Assembly (NCBI GenBank): GCA_025041175.1
Contig: JAKCFJ010000001.1
Coordinates: 1,364,001-1,428,000 of the forward strand
DNA from: Halobacteriales archaeon YIM A00010
GTDB taxonomy: Archaea; Halobacteriota; Halobacteria; Halobacteriales; Haloarculaceae
Length of the DNA stretch: 64,000 nt
Reading direction: 5' to 3'
Shown here: piece after piece, positions 24,093 through 32,715 of the stretch
How positions within the stretch are numbered: position 1 is the first letter of the stretch
Layout of the letters: each line of letters begins with the position of its first letter
The notes under the pieces: generated by a model
Databases searched by the model: none
The model's input: the letters and a program-made list of their open reading frames with translations, nothing else
What the model was told of the DNA's origin: nothing
Program-made: the position numbers and the translations under genes

Positions 24093-26534
24093 TCAGGCGT
24101 ACTCGCTGCCGACGACCTCCCTGATCCGCTCGGCGGTCACCTCACCGACGCCCGACGCCGTCGTCAGCTCCTCGGCCGAGGCGTTCATCACCGCCTCGAC
24201 GCTGCCGAACTGTTCGAGCAGCGCTTTCGCGGTCACGGGACCGACCTCCGCGATGGCGCTGACGACGTACTCCTGTTGTTCGGGGAGCGTCTTCGCGCTT
24301 TTCTCGCCGTGCACGCTCACAGCCCGGTCGGACGCCTCCTGTTCGCGGCGCGCGATTGTTTCCAACAGGTCGGCAGTCCCGTCTTCGTCGCGGGTGTACA
24401 GCACGCTGATCCCGAAGTCGACGGCGAGCGACGCCAGCGCGCCCCGGATCGCGTTGGGGTGGACGTTGCGCCGCTCGAACAGCGCCGCCTGCTCGCCCTC
24501 GAGGATCAGGATCGGTCTGGCGTAGCTTCGGGCTGCGTCCTTGATCTGCTCGAACAGCGACCGGTCGCTCCCGACGATCGTGTCGAGGAAATCGTCGACC
24601 GACTTGCGCTCGACCGCCACGCGATCGGAGAGGACGTAATCGCCGACATCGAGCGTTTCGAGCCGGGTGGTGAGACCGTCGCGGGTCGAGAGATCCCGGG
24701 CGATGGTCGCGTCCAATTCCCGCTGGTCGATCACGATCTCGACCGCGTCCTCGGCGGCCGGTTCAGGCTCGACGGCCGATTCGGGATCGGCGTCCCGTTC
24801 CGGGTCGGTGTCGGACACACCATCGGCCGTGGACTCCGTTTTGGTCGGGCGTTCGCTCGTCGAATCCGAAGACGGTGTGAACGCGGCCAGGTCGGACTGT
24901 CCCGAGCCGTCCGGCTCTGATTCGGACGACTCTCCGGTCTCCGGTGTGGTATCGAGCTCGTCCCGGAGCTCCCCAACGACATCCTTGAGCGAGCGAAGCT
25001 CCTCTTCCATTCGCTTTTCCTCCCGGCGCGAGATCCAGAAAAACGCCTCGTCCCGGGTGTCTTCGGCGAGCAAGACGACCACGTGGCCCTCGCGTCCACG
25101 GCCAGTCCGGCCCTTGCGCTGGATGGACCGGATCCCTTTCGGCACCGGTTCGTAAAACAACACGAGGTCGACCTCCGGCACGTCCAGGCCCTCCTCCGCG
25201 ACAGACGTGGAGACGAGCACCTCGAACTCTCCCGCACGGAACGCGTCGAGCGTTTCCTGCTGTTCGGTCTGTGTCATGCCCTCCGAACCCTCGGTGTCGC
25301 TTTGGCCGACGAACTTTCTGGTGTCGAAGTGTTCGGAGAAAAAGTCGGTTAGCGTCTCGGCGGTGTCGCGCGATTCGGTGAAAACGATCACGCGCTCGCC
25401 GTCGTCGATGCCGAGCGTTTGGGCCAGCAGGATGCGCGCTCGTCGGAACTTCGGATGCAGGTCGTCGTACGCTTCTGCCCGGCGCATCGCCGCCTTCACG
25501 GCGGGTTCGCTGACGAACCGCTGTGCGGCTTTGGAGGCGCTCGAAGAGCGCGCTGCGTTGCGCTGGCGCTCGAAATACCGCCGCAGCGACTCGACGCTCT
25601 GTGTTTCGACCAGCTCGACCGCCCGCCGGAGCTTCATGATCTCGGCGTGGGCGGACATCCCTTCGTAGCCCTCGGATTTGCCGGCGTCGATGAGCCGCTG
25701 GAGCTCACCACGGATCTTGTTGAGCTCCGTTTGGGCGAGCCCCGGACTGGTCGTTTCGGTCACGCCGAGCGTTTTCAGTTGCTCCAGCCGATCGCTGATC
25801 ACCTCGTTCAGCGAATCTCGGACGGCGATGATCTCCTCGGGAAGCTCGATCCGTTCCCACTCGACCTCCGTCCGGTAGGTGAACGCGCTCACGTCCGCGT
25901 CGTCTTCGGTCATCACCTCGACCTCCGCGAGTCCGAGGTTCGAACAGACGGTGAGGATCTCCTCTTTGTCGCCACCGGGTGAGGCGCTCATCGCCGTCAC
26001 GAGCGGGTCGGCAGCGTCGGCGTGGTAGCGCTCGGCGATGTAGTTGTACGCGTAGTCGCCCGTCGCGCGGTGACACTCGTCGAAGGTGAGGTGAACGACG
26101 TCGTGCAGATCGATCCGGTCGCCGATCAGGTCGTTCTCGACTACCTGTGGCGTTGCGACCACGATCCGCGCCTCTTTCCAGAGATCGACTCGGTCTGCGG
26201 GTTCGACTGCTCCCGTGAAGACGACGATCTCCTCGTCTGGGATCGAGAGCGCCTCCCGATAAAACGACGCGTGCTGGGAGACCAACGGCTTCGTCGGCGC
26301 GAGCAGCAACGCCGTTGGGGAATCGTTCGCGCTCGTGGAGCAGTCGTACAGCCGACTGGCGGTCACCAGCAGGCTCACGGTCGTCTTTCCCAGCCCGGTT
26401 GGAAGACAGACGAGCGTGTGCTGGGTGCGCGACGTTTCGGCCAGTTGGAGCTGGTACTCCCGGCGTTCGAGCAGCCCCGTCGTCAACAGTGGATGATCGA
26501 GATCGATGTCGGGATCCTCATCGGCAGCCGCCAT
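24093..26534 (-). CDS. hef: Hef: SF2 helicase fused to XPF/ERCC4 nuclease
   Basis: An 813-residue repair protein of the FANCM/Hef family. The helicase half has motif I LPTGLGKTT, motif II DECH, then FTESRDTAETL and motif VI QRKGRTGRG. A long acidic linker (about 545-605) follows, then the ERCC4 nuclease motif VAVERKSVDDFL and two C-terminal helix-hairpin-helix motifs (PVTAKALLEQFGSVEAVM, TTASGVGEVTAERI). Hef remodels and cuts stalled replication forks and branched DNA. Both the helicase and the nuclease catalytic residues are present, so it looks active. It is monocistronic. Confidence 0.95.
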   Translation of the reverse strand: MAAADEDPDIDLDHPLLTTGLLERREYQLQLAETSRTQHTLVCLPTGLGKTTVSLLVTASRLYDCSTSANDSPTALLLAPTKPLVSQHASFYREALSIPDEEIVVFTGAVEPADRVDLWKEARIVVATPQVVENDLIGDRIDLHDVVHLTFDECHRATGDYAYNYIAERYHADAADPLVTAMSASPGGDKEEILTVCSNLGLAEVEVMTEDDADVSAFTYRTEVEWERIELPEEIIAVRDSLNEVISDRLEQLKTLGVTETTSPGLAQTELNKIRGELQRLIDAGKSEGYEGMSAHAEIMKLRRAVELVETQSVESLRRYFERQRNAARSSSASKAAQRFVSEPAVKAAMRRAEAYDDLHPKFRRARILLAQTLGIDDGERVIVFTESRDTAETLTDFFSEHFDTRKFVGQSDTEGSEGMTQTEQQETLDAFRAGEFEVLVSTSVAEEGLDVPEVDLVLFYEPVPKGIRSIQRKGRTGRGREGHVVVLLAEDTRDEAFFWISRREEKRMEEELRSLKDVVGELRDELDTTPETGESSESEPDGSGQSDLAAFTPSSDSTSERPTKTESTADGVSDTDPERDADPESAVEPEPAAEDAVEIVIDQRELDATIARDLSTRDGLTTRLETLDVGDYVLSDRVAVERKSVDDFLDTIVGSDRSLFEQIKDAARSYARPILILEGEQAALFERRNVHPNAIRGALASLAVDFGISVLYTRDEDGTADLLETIARREQEASDRAVSVHGEKSAKTLPEQQEYVVSAIAEVGPVTAKALLEQFGSVEAVMNASAEELTTASGVGEVTAERIREVVGSEYA

Positions 26535-26657
26535 TATCGTACTGCTGTCGTCTCCGGCGCATAAGCGTTCTCCTGCCGGCCTGGCGGTGAGATCTCCTCA
26601 GCGCCCGTGCGTTTTTCGAACGGTTCGAATCCAACAGACTGCAGCCGGTTGTATGTG

Positions 26658-26691
26658 ACATCCTCCCTCGTCTCACGTCGTGGGAGGATGT
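26658..26691. repeat. Perfect 10-bp hairpin, transposon-end-like
   Basis: ACATCCTCCC (26658-26667) and GGGAGGATGT (26682-26691) form a perfect 10-bp stem with a 14-nt loop. It lies between Hef and the ATPase gene. The sequence resembles the hairpins that often end haloarchaeal IS200/IS605-type elements, but no transposase remains here. It could also end transcription. Confidence 0.5.
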
Positions 26692-26743
26692 TAACGTGAA
26701 TCGCAACTGATCTCGCAATCTAGACACGCCCAGAGAACGGCAT

Positions 26744-28153
26744 TTAGTGGGTCGTTGTGAGGCTGGCGACGATCTCGTCCGGCGTAAACAGCCGAACGTC
26801 CTCGCGGTTTTCCGCGAGTTGAGTGAGATCTTCGGAGAATCCGGAGCGACAGAAACAGCAGTACTGATACGCCGGCTCGCTCCCATTAGGTGGCGTCCAC
26901 TCGATGGCGGCTGCCATCCGCTCAAGCCGTGCAAGATCGCCTTCGGTCATACGACGAGACGTATACTTACATTCGCCAGCGACGATCGTGCCGTCGTCAG
27001 CGAGTCCAACGACATCCAGTTCGTGTTGTTTGTGCCACCAGTATCCGATTCCGTGGTAGGTTTTCGGGACGAGATGGGAAAGCGCACGCTGACAGGCGCT
27101 CTCGAAGAGTGCACCCATGTAGTCGGTGAACTTCGGGGCAACGAGCTGTTCGTACGCTGTTTCACCGAGCTGTGCGATCTCGCCCTCTCGGCCGTAGACG
27201 AAGCGGAACCAAAACCGGAAAAGGGGGTCGCTCAATCGATAGCGACTTTTCCGGGTAGCATTCGGATTCTCGGTGACCGGGATATCACGGTCGATAAGGC
27301 GGAGGCGACGAAGCTTCGTCAGATACGATCCGAGACTGTTCGAATCAATCCCTGTGAAGCCTGCGATCTCGTTCGTCTCGCGCTTTCCCCGCGCGAGGGC
27401 CCGAAGAATGGTGTAGTAGGTTTGTGGTTCACGGATTCCGAACTCCGTCCGCACGAGAAACTCGGGTTCGTTGTGTAATACACCGTGTTCCGAGAGGATG
27501 AGCGACTGGATGTTTTCCGCTAACGAGCGTGTCTGATCGATCGCACGGAGATAGTAGGGTGTTCCGCCAAACACCCCCCACGTCTGTAGAATCGTATCCG
27601 CATCATCAGCCGGATAGAAGTGGATAGCGTCACCGATCTTAAGCGGTGGAAGATCGATCGAGTGAGTCCGGCGGCCATAAAGCGGACTCCCACCCCCGAG
27701 GACTTTCTCTTCCATGATACTGATCGACGACCCGACGAGAACGAGCGTCATTGACGTTTCCTCCAAGTTGGTGTCCCAAACGCGTTGGATCTTCGAAGGA
27801 ACGGCATCGTCCGATTGGATGAGATACGGGAACTCGTCGAGGATCACCACCGCATCCTCTCGTCCAAGCGCTCGCAAGAGCGGCTCCCAGTCGTGGCGGA
27901 TATCCGCGACATGGGGATACGTTTTGCTGGCCGCGGTCACGAAATCCGCGAGTTGTACGTCCGGTGTCTCCTCCGTCGCCTGCCAATAGACCGCGTCATC
28001 ACGTTCACGGATGGACTCACGAACAAGCGTGCTTTTCCCCAGCCGTCGCCGTCCATACACCACGATACAATCCGCTTGGTCACGTTCATAGCGAGAGTGA
28101 AGCTCGTCGAGATACTCCTTGCGGTCGACGAACGCCGTGTCGGTGCTGGTCAT
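26744..28153 (-). CDS. Archaeal ATPase with DUF234 (restriction-endonuclease-like) tail
   Basis: A 469-residue STAND/AAA-type ATPase. Walker A is VYGRRRLGKSTLV and Walker B VVILDEFPYL (about residues 110-120), with VGSSISIM behind it. A winged-helix region (NEIAGFTGIDSNSLGSYLTKLRR) follows, then the C-terminal DUF234 domain LDVVGLADDGTIVAGECKY, with the D/E-x-K pattern of restriction-endonuclease-fold nucleases. Such proteins are abundant in archaea and are suspected to act against mobile DNA or in DNA repair, without proof. The ATG at 28153 (MTSTDTAF) was preferred over GTG readings upstream. A triplicated palindrome sits 43 nt before it. Confidence 0.85.
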   Translation of the reverse strand: MTSTDTAFVDRKEYLDELHSRYERDQADCIVVYGRRRLGKSTLVRESIRERDDAVYWQATEETPDVQLADFVTAASKTYPHVADIRHDWEPLLRALGREDAVVILDEFPYLIQSDDAVPSKIQRVWDTNLEETSMTLVLVGSSISIMEEKVLGGGSPLYGRRTHSIDLPPLKIGDAIHFYPADDADTILQTWGVFGGTPYYLRAIDQTRSLAENIQSLILSEHGVLHNEPEFLVRTEFGIREPQTYYTILRALARGKRETNEIAGFTGIDSNSLGSYLTKLRRLRLIDRDIPVTENPNATRKSRYRLSDPLFRFWFRFVYGREGEIAQLGETAYEQLVAPKFTDYMGALFESACQRALSHLVPKTYHGIGYWWHKQHELDVVGLADDGTIVAGECKYTSRRMTEGDLARLERMAAAIEWTPPNGSEPAYQYCCFCRSGFSEDLTQLAENREDVRLFTPDEIVASLTTTH

Positions 28154-28195
28154 ACGTCGATCTACGCACGCGCCAGACAAAACGCTCCCGATAGT

Positions 28196-28239
28196 AAAAT
28201 CGTGATTTTACTAATCACGATTTTACTAATCACGATTTT
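28196..28239. promoter_or_regulatory. Triplicated AATCACGATT palindrome before the ATPase gene
   Basis: Three copies of AATCACGATT or its complement stand in a row: AAAATCGTGATTTT (28196-28209), AATCACGATTTT (28213-28224) and AATCACGATTTT (28228-28239), separated by ACT. The block is A/T-rich and 43-86 nt upstream of the ATPase ATG. Tandem operators for autoregulation, perhaps by the protein's own winged-helix domain, are a plausible inference. Confidence 0.55.
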
Positions 28240-28363
28240 GGGACCGGATCGGGTGGAGATAGTTTAGCCTGGTATAAGTATTCGTAAACTACGATTCGAA
28301 GCACCCAACATCGGGAGAGTCACAGCCACCAAGGGGATCCGTTCGAAACGGGAACGAGCGCCC

Positions 28364-28951
28364 TCAGAGTCCGAGTGAGGGAGCGGTCTGGACGAGCTGT
28401 TGTCCGGCGATGATCGAAACCGCGGCGGCGGGTGGGATAGTGAGGTTGTCATCGATCACGTAGCCGGCGATGACCGGCTTTGCGCCGTCGGCAACGGTCG
28501 CAGCGAGCGCCCCGAACACCGCCGGAACCGGGTGGACGAACGGGAGCGCGATGAGCGTACAGAGGACGAACATCGTCGCCAACACGTGGAGCGGTTTGAT
28601 CGTCAGTCCCCCGCCGGAGCCGAGCAGTCCGATCACGGGATCACCGATCATGAGCAACAGGAGTGCAGGAACAGCCACCTCCGGTCGGATAGCAAGCACG
28701 ACGACAGTGGTGCTAATCATGTACAGCGCGTACGCCGCGAGGTGGTCGTGTTCGTACTCGCGGGTGAGCGTGTCGAAGATTTGCCAGTCGACGTTGCCCG
28801 TGAGACGGAGCGCTTCGAGAACCAACGCACAGAGCGTACAGAGGACGAACAGCAACTGCACGTGCTCCCAGGTGATAATTCCTCCCAGATACGAGAAGGG
28901 AATCACCACTCCTGATGCGTGCACCAGCCGCCGTTGAATCTCCGGATGCAT
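28364..28951 (-). CDS. Dolichol kinase/CDP-lipid synthase-like membrane protein
   Basis: A 195-residue membrane protein with six or seven helices. MHPEIQRRLVHASGVVIPF, YEHDHLAAYALYMISTT and MIGDPVIGLLG, followed by ADGAKPVIAGYVIDDNLTIP, match the phosphatidate cytidylyltransferase/SEC59 group, whose members use CTP to phosphorylate polyprenols or activate lipids. The exact substrate (dolichol, a farnesyl/geranylgeranyl alcohol or a lipid) cannot be told. Its ATG directly follows the GlyRS stop (0 nt gap), so it is the third gene of the CBS-GlyRS operon. Confidence 0.8.
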   Translation of the reverse strand: MHPEIQRRLVHASGVVIPFSYLGGIITWEHVQLLFVLCTLCALVLEALRLTGNVDWQIFDTLTREYEHDHLAAYALYMISTTVVVLAIRPEVAVPALLLLMIGDPVIGLLGSGGGLTIKPLHVLATMFVLCTLIALPFVHPVPAVFGALAATVADGAKPVIAGYVIDDNLTIPPAAAVSIIAGQQLVQTAPSLGL

Positions 28952-30661
28952 CTACTGGCGGTTGGTCATCCGTGATCTGAGGTGCGTGTGCAGCTCATCG
29001 ACAGCCACGCGCTCCTGGGCAGTCGAATCCCGTTCACGGACGGTAACGGTGTCGTCTTCGAGCGATTCGTAATCAACCGTGACGCAGTAGGGGGTGCCGA
29101 TCTCGTCCTGGCGGCGGTACCGCCGACCGATCGCCCCCGAATCGTCGTAGCTCACGGTGTATCCTTCGGAACGGAGACGCCGAACGATCTCCTGGGCACG
29201 ATCTGCCAGCCCGTCTTTGGCCATCAACGGAAACACGCCGACCGTGGTCGGTGCGACGCCGGGGCGCAGCCCGAGGGCGGTTCGTGGCTCGCCGTCGACC
29301 TCGTCCTCGCGGTAGGCGTGTTCTAACACCGTGTAGATGAGCCGGTCGATGCCGAACGACGGTTCGACGACGTGGGGCGTGATGTGCTCGCCGGATTCGG
29401 TCACTTCCTCCACGGCAAACCCCGTCACATCGACGGGGATCGAACGGTCCTCGCCGTCGACCGAGACCGTAACGGTGTCGCCCTCGAACGCGTCGGGATT
29501 TCCCGTAGCAAGTCGCTGTAGCTCCTCTGCGATGGCTGCGGCCTCGCTCCCGTACTCGGGACCGAGCACGCTCATGTCCGGGTCGACCGTCGGCCGCTCG
29601 ACGGTGATCGGCTCGTCGTACTGCCTGAACAGAGTGAACTCCTCGTCAGCGTACTCGTCGTGTTTGGACAGGTCGTACGACCCGCGGTAGGAAAAGCCGG
29701 TGAGCTCGATCCAGTTGCCATCGACCTCGACTTCGGCGTCCCAACAGTCCGAGGAGTAGTGTGAGAGTTCCTCGGGCTGGTGTTGGCGGTACCGGAACCG
29801 GTCCATGTCGACGCCCACCCGCTCGTACCACTCGGCCGCCACGCCCAGATAGTACGCGATCCAGTCGTCGACCACGCCCGTCTCGGCCGCAGCGCCGATC
29901 GTCATCGTCTCGGTCTCGCCGTCCCCTGCCTGGGCCGACGCGGAGTACAACGGCACCGCCACCTCCTCGACCCGCGACAGCGGCGGCTCGTCGGTTTCGG
30001 GATCGATGAAATGCTCGAGTTCGGCCTGTGTGAACTCCCGCACCCGGACGATCGAGCGCCGCGGGCTGATCTCGTTCCTGTACGCCCGCCCGATCTGGCC
30101 CACGCCGAAGGGCAGCTGGTTGCGCGCGTACTCCTTCAGCTGGGAGAACTCCACGAAGATTCCTTGCGCCGTTTCCGGCCGGAGATAGCCCGGCGAGGAG
30201 GAGCCGGGACCGATGTTCGTTCCGAACATGAGGTTGAACGCCGACACCTCGACGCCGGCCAGCGACTCCCCGCAGTCCGGACACCGGATGTCGTGCTCCG
30301 CGATGGTCTCCTCGACGGCAGACATCGACATGCCTTCGGCGTCAGCGATGTCGGTCGCGTCCTCGACGAGGTGGTCCGCGCGGTGGCTCGCTTCACACGC
30401 CGGACACTCGACGATCATGTCGTCGAAGGTGTCGAGGTGGCCGGAGGCCTCGAAGACGCTTTCAGGCATCACCGTCGGCGCATCGATCTCCATGTGGCCC
30501 TCTTTCGTGAGGAACTGCTCGCGCCACGACTCGAGCAGATTGCGCTTTAGGGCCGCGCCCTGGGGACCGTACGTGTAGAACCCGGCCGTACCGCCGTAGG
30601 CGCTGCTGGCCGGAAAGAAAAAGCCCCGTCGCTTTGCGAGCTCGACCAGTCGTTCGCTCAT
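28952..30661 (-). CDS. glyS: Glycyl-tRNA synthetase
   Basis: A 569-residue class II synthetase that charges tRNA-Gly. MSERLVELAKRRGFFFPASSAYGGTAGFYTYGPQGA is the family N-terminus. Motif 2 reads YRNEISPRRSIVRVREFTQAE, motif 3 EPSFGIDRLIYTVLEHA, and the anticodon domain is at the C-terminus. A Cys-rich pair, CPACEASH and IRCPDCGESLAG (about residues 84 and 130), looks like a zinc site typical of archaeal GlyRS. Its ATG overlaps the CBS stop (ATGA). Confidence 0.95.
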   Translation of the reverse strand: MSERLVELAKRRGFFFPASSAYGGTAGFYTYGPQGAALKRNLLESWREQFLTKEGHMEIDAPTVMPESVFEASGHLDTFDDMIVECPACEASHRADHLVEDATDIADAEGMSMSAVEETIAEHDIRCPDCGESLAGVEVSAFNLMFGTNIGPGSSSPGYLRPETAQGIFVEFSQLKEYARNQLPFGVGQIGRAYRNEISPRRSIVRVREFTQAELEHFIDPETDEPPLSRVEEVAVPLYSASAQAGDGETETMTIGAAAETGVVDDWIAYYLGVAAEWYERVGVDMDRFRYRQHQPEELSHYSSDCWDAEVEVDGNWIELTGFSYRGSYDLSKHDEYADEEFTLFRQYDEPITVERPTVDPDMSVLGPEYGSEAAAIAEELQRLATGNPDAFEGDTVTVSVDGEDRSIPVDVTGFAVEEVTESGEHITPHVVEPSFGIDRLIYTVLEHAYREDEVDGEPRTALGLRPGVAPTTVGVFPLMAKDGLADRAQEIVRRLRSEGYTVSYDDSGAIGRRYRRQDEIGTPYCVTVDYESLEDDTVTVRERDSTAQERVAVDELHTHLRSRMTNRQ

Positions 30662-31506
30662 ACTGCGTGAAGGAGGTCCATGTCCTGGACGATGCCGAGC
30701 AGTTCGCCGCCACTCACCAGCGGGATCTGTTCGATGTCGTGGCGGATCATGAGCTGTGCGGCGTCGCGCGCGGTCTGTGTGCGCGACACCGTCACGAGAT
30801 CATCGCTCATGTAATCCGCCACGGTTCCATCGGGAAACTCCACGTTCCGGGTGGGGTAGTAGCGGTTGCCGACCGTCTTGATTCCCTCCCACATCCACTC
30901 GTCGTCGTCGCCCGCCATCGCGCCGCCGGTGTCGTCTTCGCCCTCGACGATCTGGGCCACCGCGATCAGGTCCGCGTCGGTGAGGATGCCGGCGGTTTCG
31001 GCTTCGTCGTCGATCACGACCGCGTACGGCGTGTCGGCGTACCGCAGCTCCTGCTCTGCGACGCGCAACGGCGACTCGCTGTAGATCGCGTTCACCGACC
31101 GCGTGGCCAACTCCTCGACCGAGCGCTCGCCGTCGGCGGATCCCTCCGCGATGGCTTCGATCACGTCCGTGATCGTGATGATCCCGTTCAAACTCTCGCC
31201 GTTGACGACGGGGACGCGGCGCGCGCCGGTCTCGACCATCAACTCCGCCAACGTCTCCAAGCTCGCATCCGCTGCTGTCGTTGGGCCTTCCTCTACCAAC
31301 AGCGCGAGCTGATCCTCGTTGGGGTTCTCGATCAGCGCCTCACGGGAGATCAACCCCCGAAACGTCTCGTCGCTGTTCTCCTGTTTGATCACCGCGACGG
31401 ATGAAAACTCGCGCTTACGGAGGTGTTCGAGCGCGGCGTCGCGCGACCCCGGAAGCGACACCGTGACCAACTCATCACGCGGCGTCATCGCGTCTGTTAC
31501 GTCCAT
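30658..31506 (-). CDS. Protein with four CBS repeats
   Basis: A 282-residue protein built of two CBS pairs (repeats near residues 5-60, 75-125, 135-185 and 225-280). Examples are VPVVNGESLNGIITITDVIEAI, TPYAVVIDDEAETAGILTDADLI and IPLVSGGELLGIVQDMDLL. CBS pairs bind adenine nucleotides and sense energy state. With no catalytic domain attached, it probably regulates another protein. It is the first gene of an operon with GlyRS and the lipid kinase; the 4-nt overlap couples its translation to GlyRS. Confidence 0.92.
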   Translation of the reverse strand: MDVTDAMTPRDELVTVSLPGSRDAALEHLRKREFSSVAVIKQENSDETFRGLISREALIENPNEDQLALLVEEGPTTAADASLETLAELMVETGARRVPVVNGESLNGIITITDVIEAIAEGSADGERSVEELATRSVNAIYSESPLRVAEQELRYADTPYAVVIDDEAETAGILTDADLIAVAQIVEGEDDTGGAMAGDDDEWMWEGIKTVGNRYYPTRNVEFPDGTVADYMSDDLVTVSRTQTARDAAQLMIRHDIEQIPLVSGGELLGIVQDMDLLHAV

Positions 31507-31624
31507 ATCGAACTGGTCGCCGTGGGACTACAAAGGCCTTACACATGTGCGCAGCCGACAACTACGATGGAGCAGTGGCTGGTCAACTGCGAGTATCGAC
31601 GCCCGCAGAACGCGTGTTCGGCGG

Positions 31625-32170
31625 TCACTCCCCCAGTCGTTGGTCCGCGTGTGGGAAGAAGATCTCCCAGCCCTCGTGCTGGAAGCTTCCGAGCACCGTC
31701 TTATCGAGCGTCTGAACGTGTGTGTACAGCTCCTCGCGCTCGATCGCGGTCTCCATTAGATTCTGTGCGTGTCGCAGTTCGTAGTTCCCCGCGAGGAGGA
31801 TCACGCTGGCCGTCGGTTCGTCGTACAACACGGTCACTTGAAAGACCCGCCCGCCGGACTCGGACCGATACACCTCGTACTCCGGAAACCCGCCTCCCTC
31901 CTCGTGGCCGCGCTCGAACGCATCGGAAAACGCCTGGGCGTCGTTGTCCGGAATCACGTGAATGAATCCGTATCGATCGGGATCACCCGCGTCGGGCGGA
32001 TTGGGCGCGGTGTCCTCGGCCGCGATCGCGGTCGTCATCCACCCCTGCTGTTCGAGCTCAGCTGCCATCCCGTTCATGTCATCGATCGTGGCCTGCCACG
32101 CGGATTTCTCCTCTTCAGCCGAGGCTGCCATCCGTTCGGCGCTGTCTTCGTTTTCACCGAATTCGGTCAT
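31625..32170 (-). CDS. Hypothetical haloarchaeal protein
   Basis: A 181-residue acidic, soluble protein. It has an N-terminal helix rich in Glu/Ala (SAERMAASAEEEKSAWQATIDDM), then alternating strands and helices (YGFIHVIPDNDAQAFSDAFE, VFQVTVLYDEPTASVILLAGNY) and a C-terminal amphipathic part. It looks like a haloarchaeal orphan family without known function, and I cannot assign one. It lies 118 nt upstream of the CBS gene start on the same strand, so an operon is possible but not evident. Confidence 0.65.
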   Translation of the reverse strand: MTEFGENEDSAERMAASAEEEKSAWQATIDDMNGMAAELEQQGWMTTAIAAEDTAPNPPDAGDPDRYGFIHVIPDNDAQAFSDAFERGHEEGGGFPEYEVYRSESGGRVFQVTVLYDEPTASVILLAGNYELRHAQNLMETAIEREELYTHVQTLDKTVLGSFQHEGWEIFFPHADQRLGE

Positions 32171-32319
32171 ACTGACAGCTGGATCGCATCCACATTAAAG
32201 TTCACTCTCTTCTGTTCTTATGTGTCTTCATTCCATTGTATCCGAAGCCCCAGAACTAGTCGGAGCAATCACCGCCGTCGACACCGGTGGTACTGCCCGT
32301 TCACCGGACGCGTTCGCCC

Positions 32320-32715
32320 TCATCGTGTGACGCCGAACACGGTTTCGAGCGCGAACGAGAACGCGAGGACGAGGACGCTCGCCAGCAGCAACTTCGCCCC
32401 GATGGGGAGTCGGTCGTCGGCCGGTAGCCCGTACCGATCGAGCGGTGGCAGCCGCTGGAGGGTCGGCTGTAACGCCCCGCTATCGAGCGACGGCAGCCGC
32501 TTTTCGTCTCGCCACGGCGGCGTCGGCCGGAGCTGGAACGTTCCGATCCCGAACAGCCCGATCCCGACGAAAAACAGGATGAATTTCACGCCCAGCCAGT
32601 TCCCGCCGAGGACGAAACTGACGGCGGCGGCTCCGACCACGACGATCGCCGTGACGGCAACAGCGTACACCAGCGCATCCAACGCCTGCCGGGCGTGAAA
32701 CGAGAGCTGATCCAT
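32320..32715 (-). CDS. Small two- to three-helix membrane protein
   Basis: A 131-residue protein with membrane helices at about 15-37, 42-60 and 105-127, joined by a charged loop (PPWRDEKRLPSLDSG...LPPLDRYGLPADDRLPIG). I do not recognise it. Its ATG overlaps the stop of the oligopeptide ABC ATPase gene by 1 nt (TGATG), so it is translationally coupled to the end of the transporter operon and may assist or be a passenger. Confidence 0.65.
   Translation of the reverse strand: MDQLSFHARQALDALVYAVAVTAIVVVGAAAVSFVLGGNWLGVKFILFFVGIGLFGIGTFQLRPTPPWRDEKRLPSLDSGALQPTLQRLPPLDRYGLPADDRLPIGAKLLLASVLVLAFSFALETVFGVTR

Noticed and set aside
26618-26640. tRNA T-arm-like GGTTCGAATCC
   Set aside because: No matching acceptor stem, anticodon arm or D-arm can be formed around it.
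28196-28239. Intrinsic terminator of the ATPase gene
   Set aside because: The block is upstream of the ATPase start, not behind a gene end, and its units repeat in tandem like operators.
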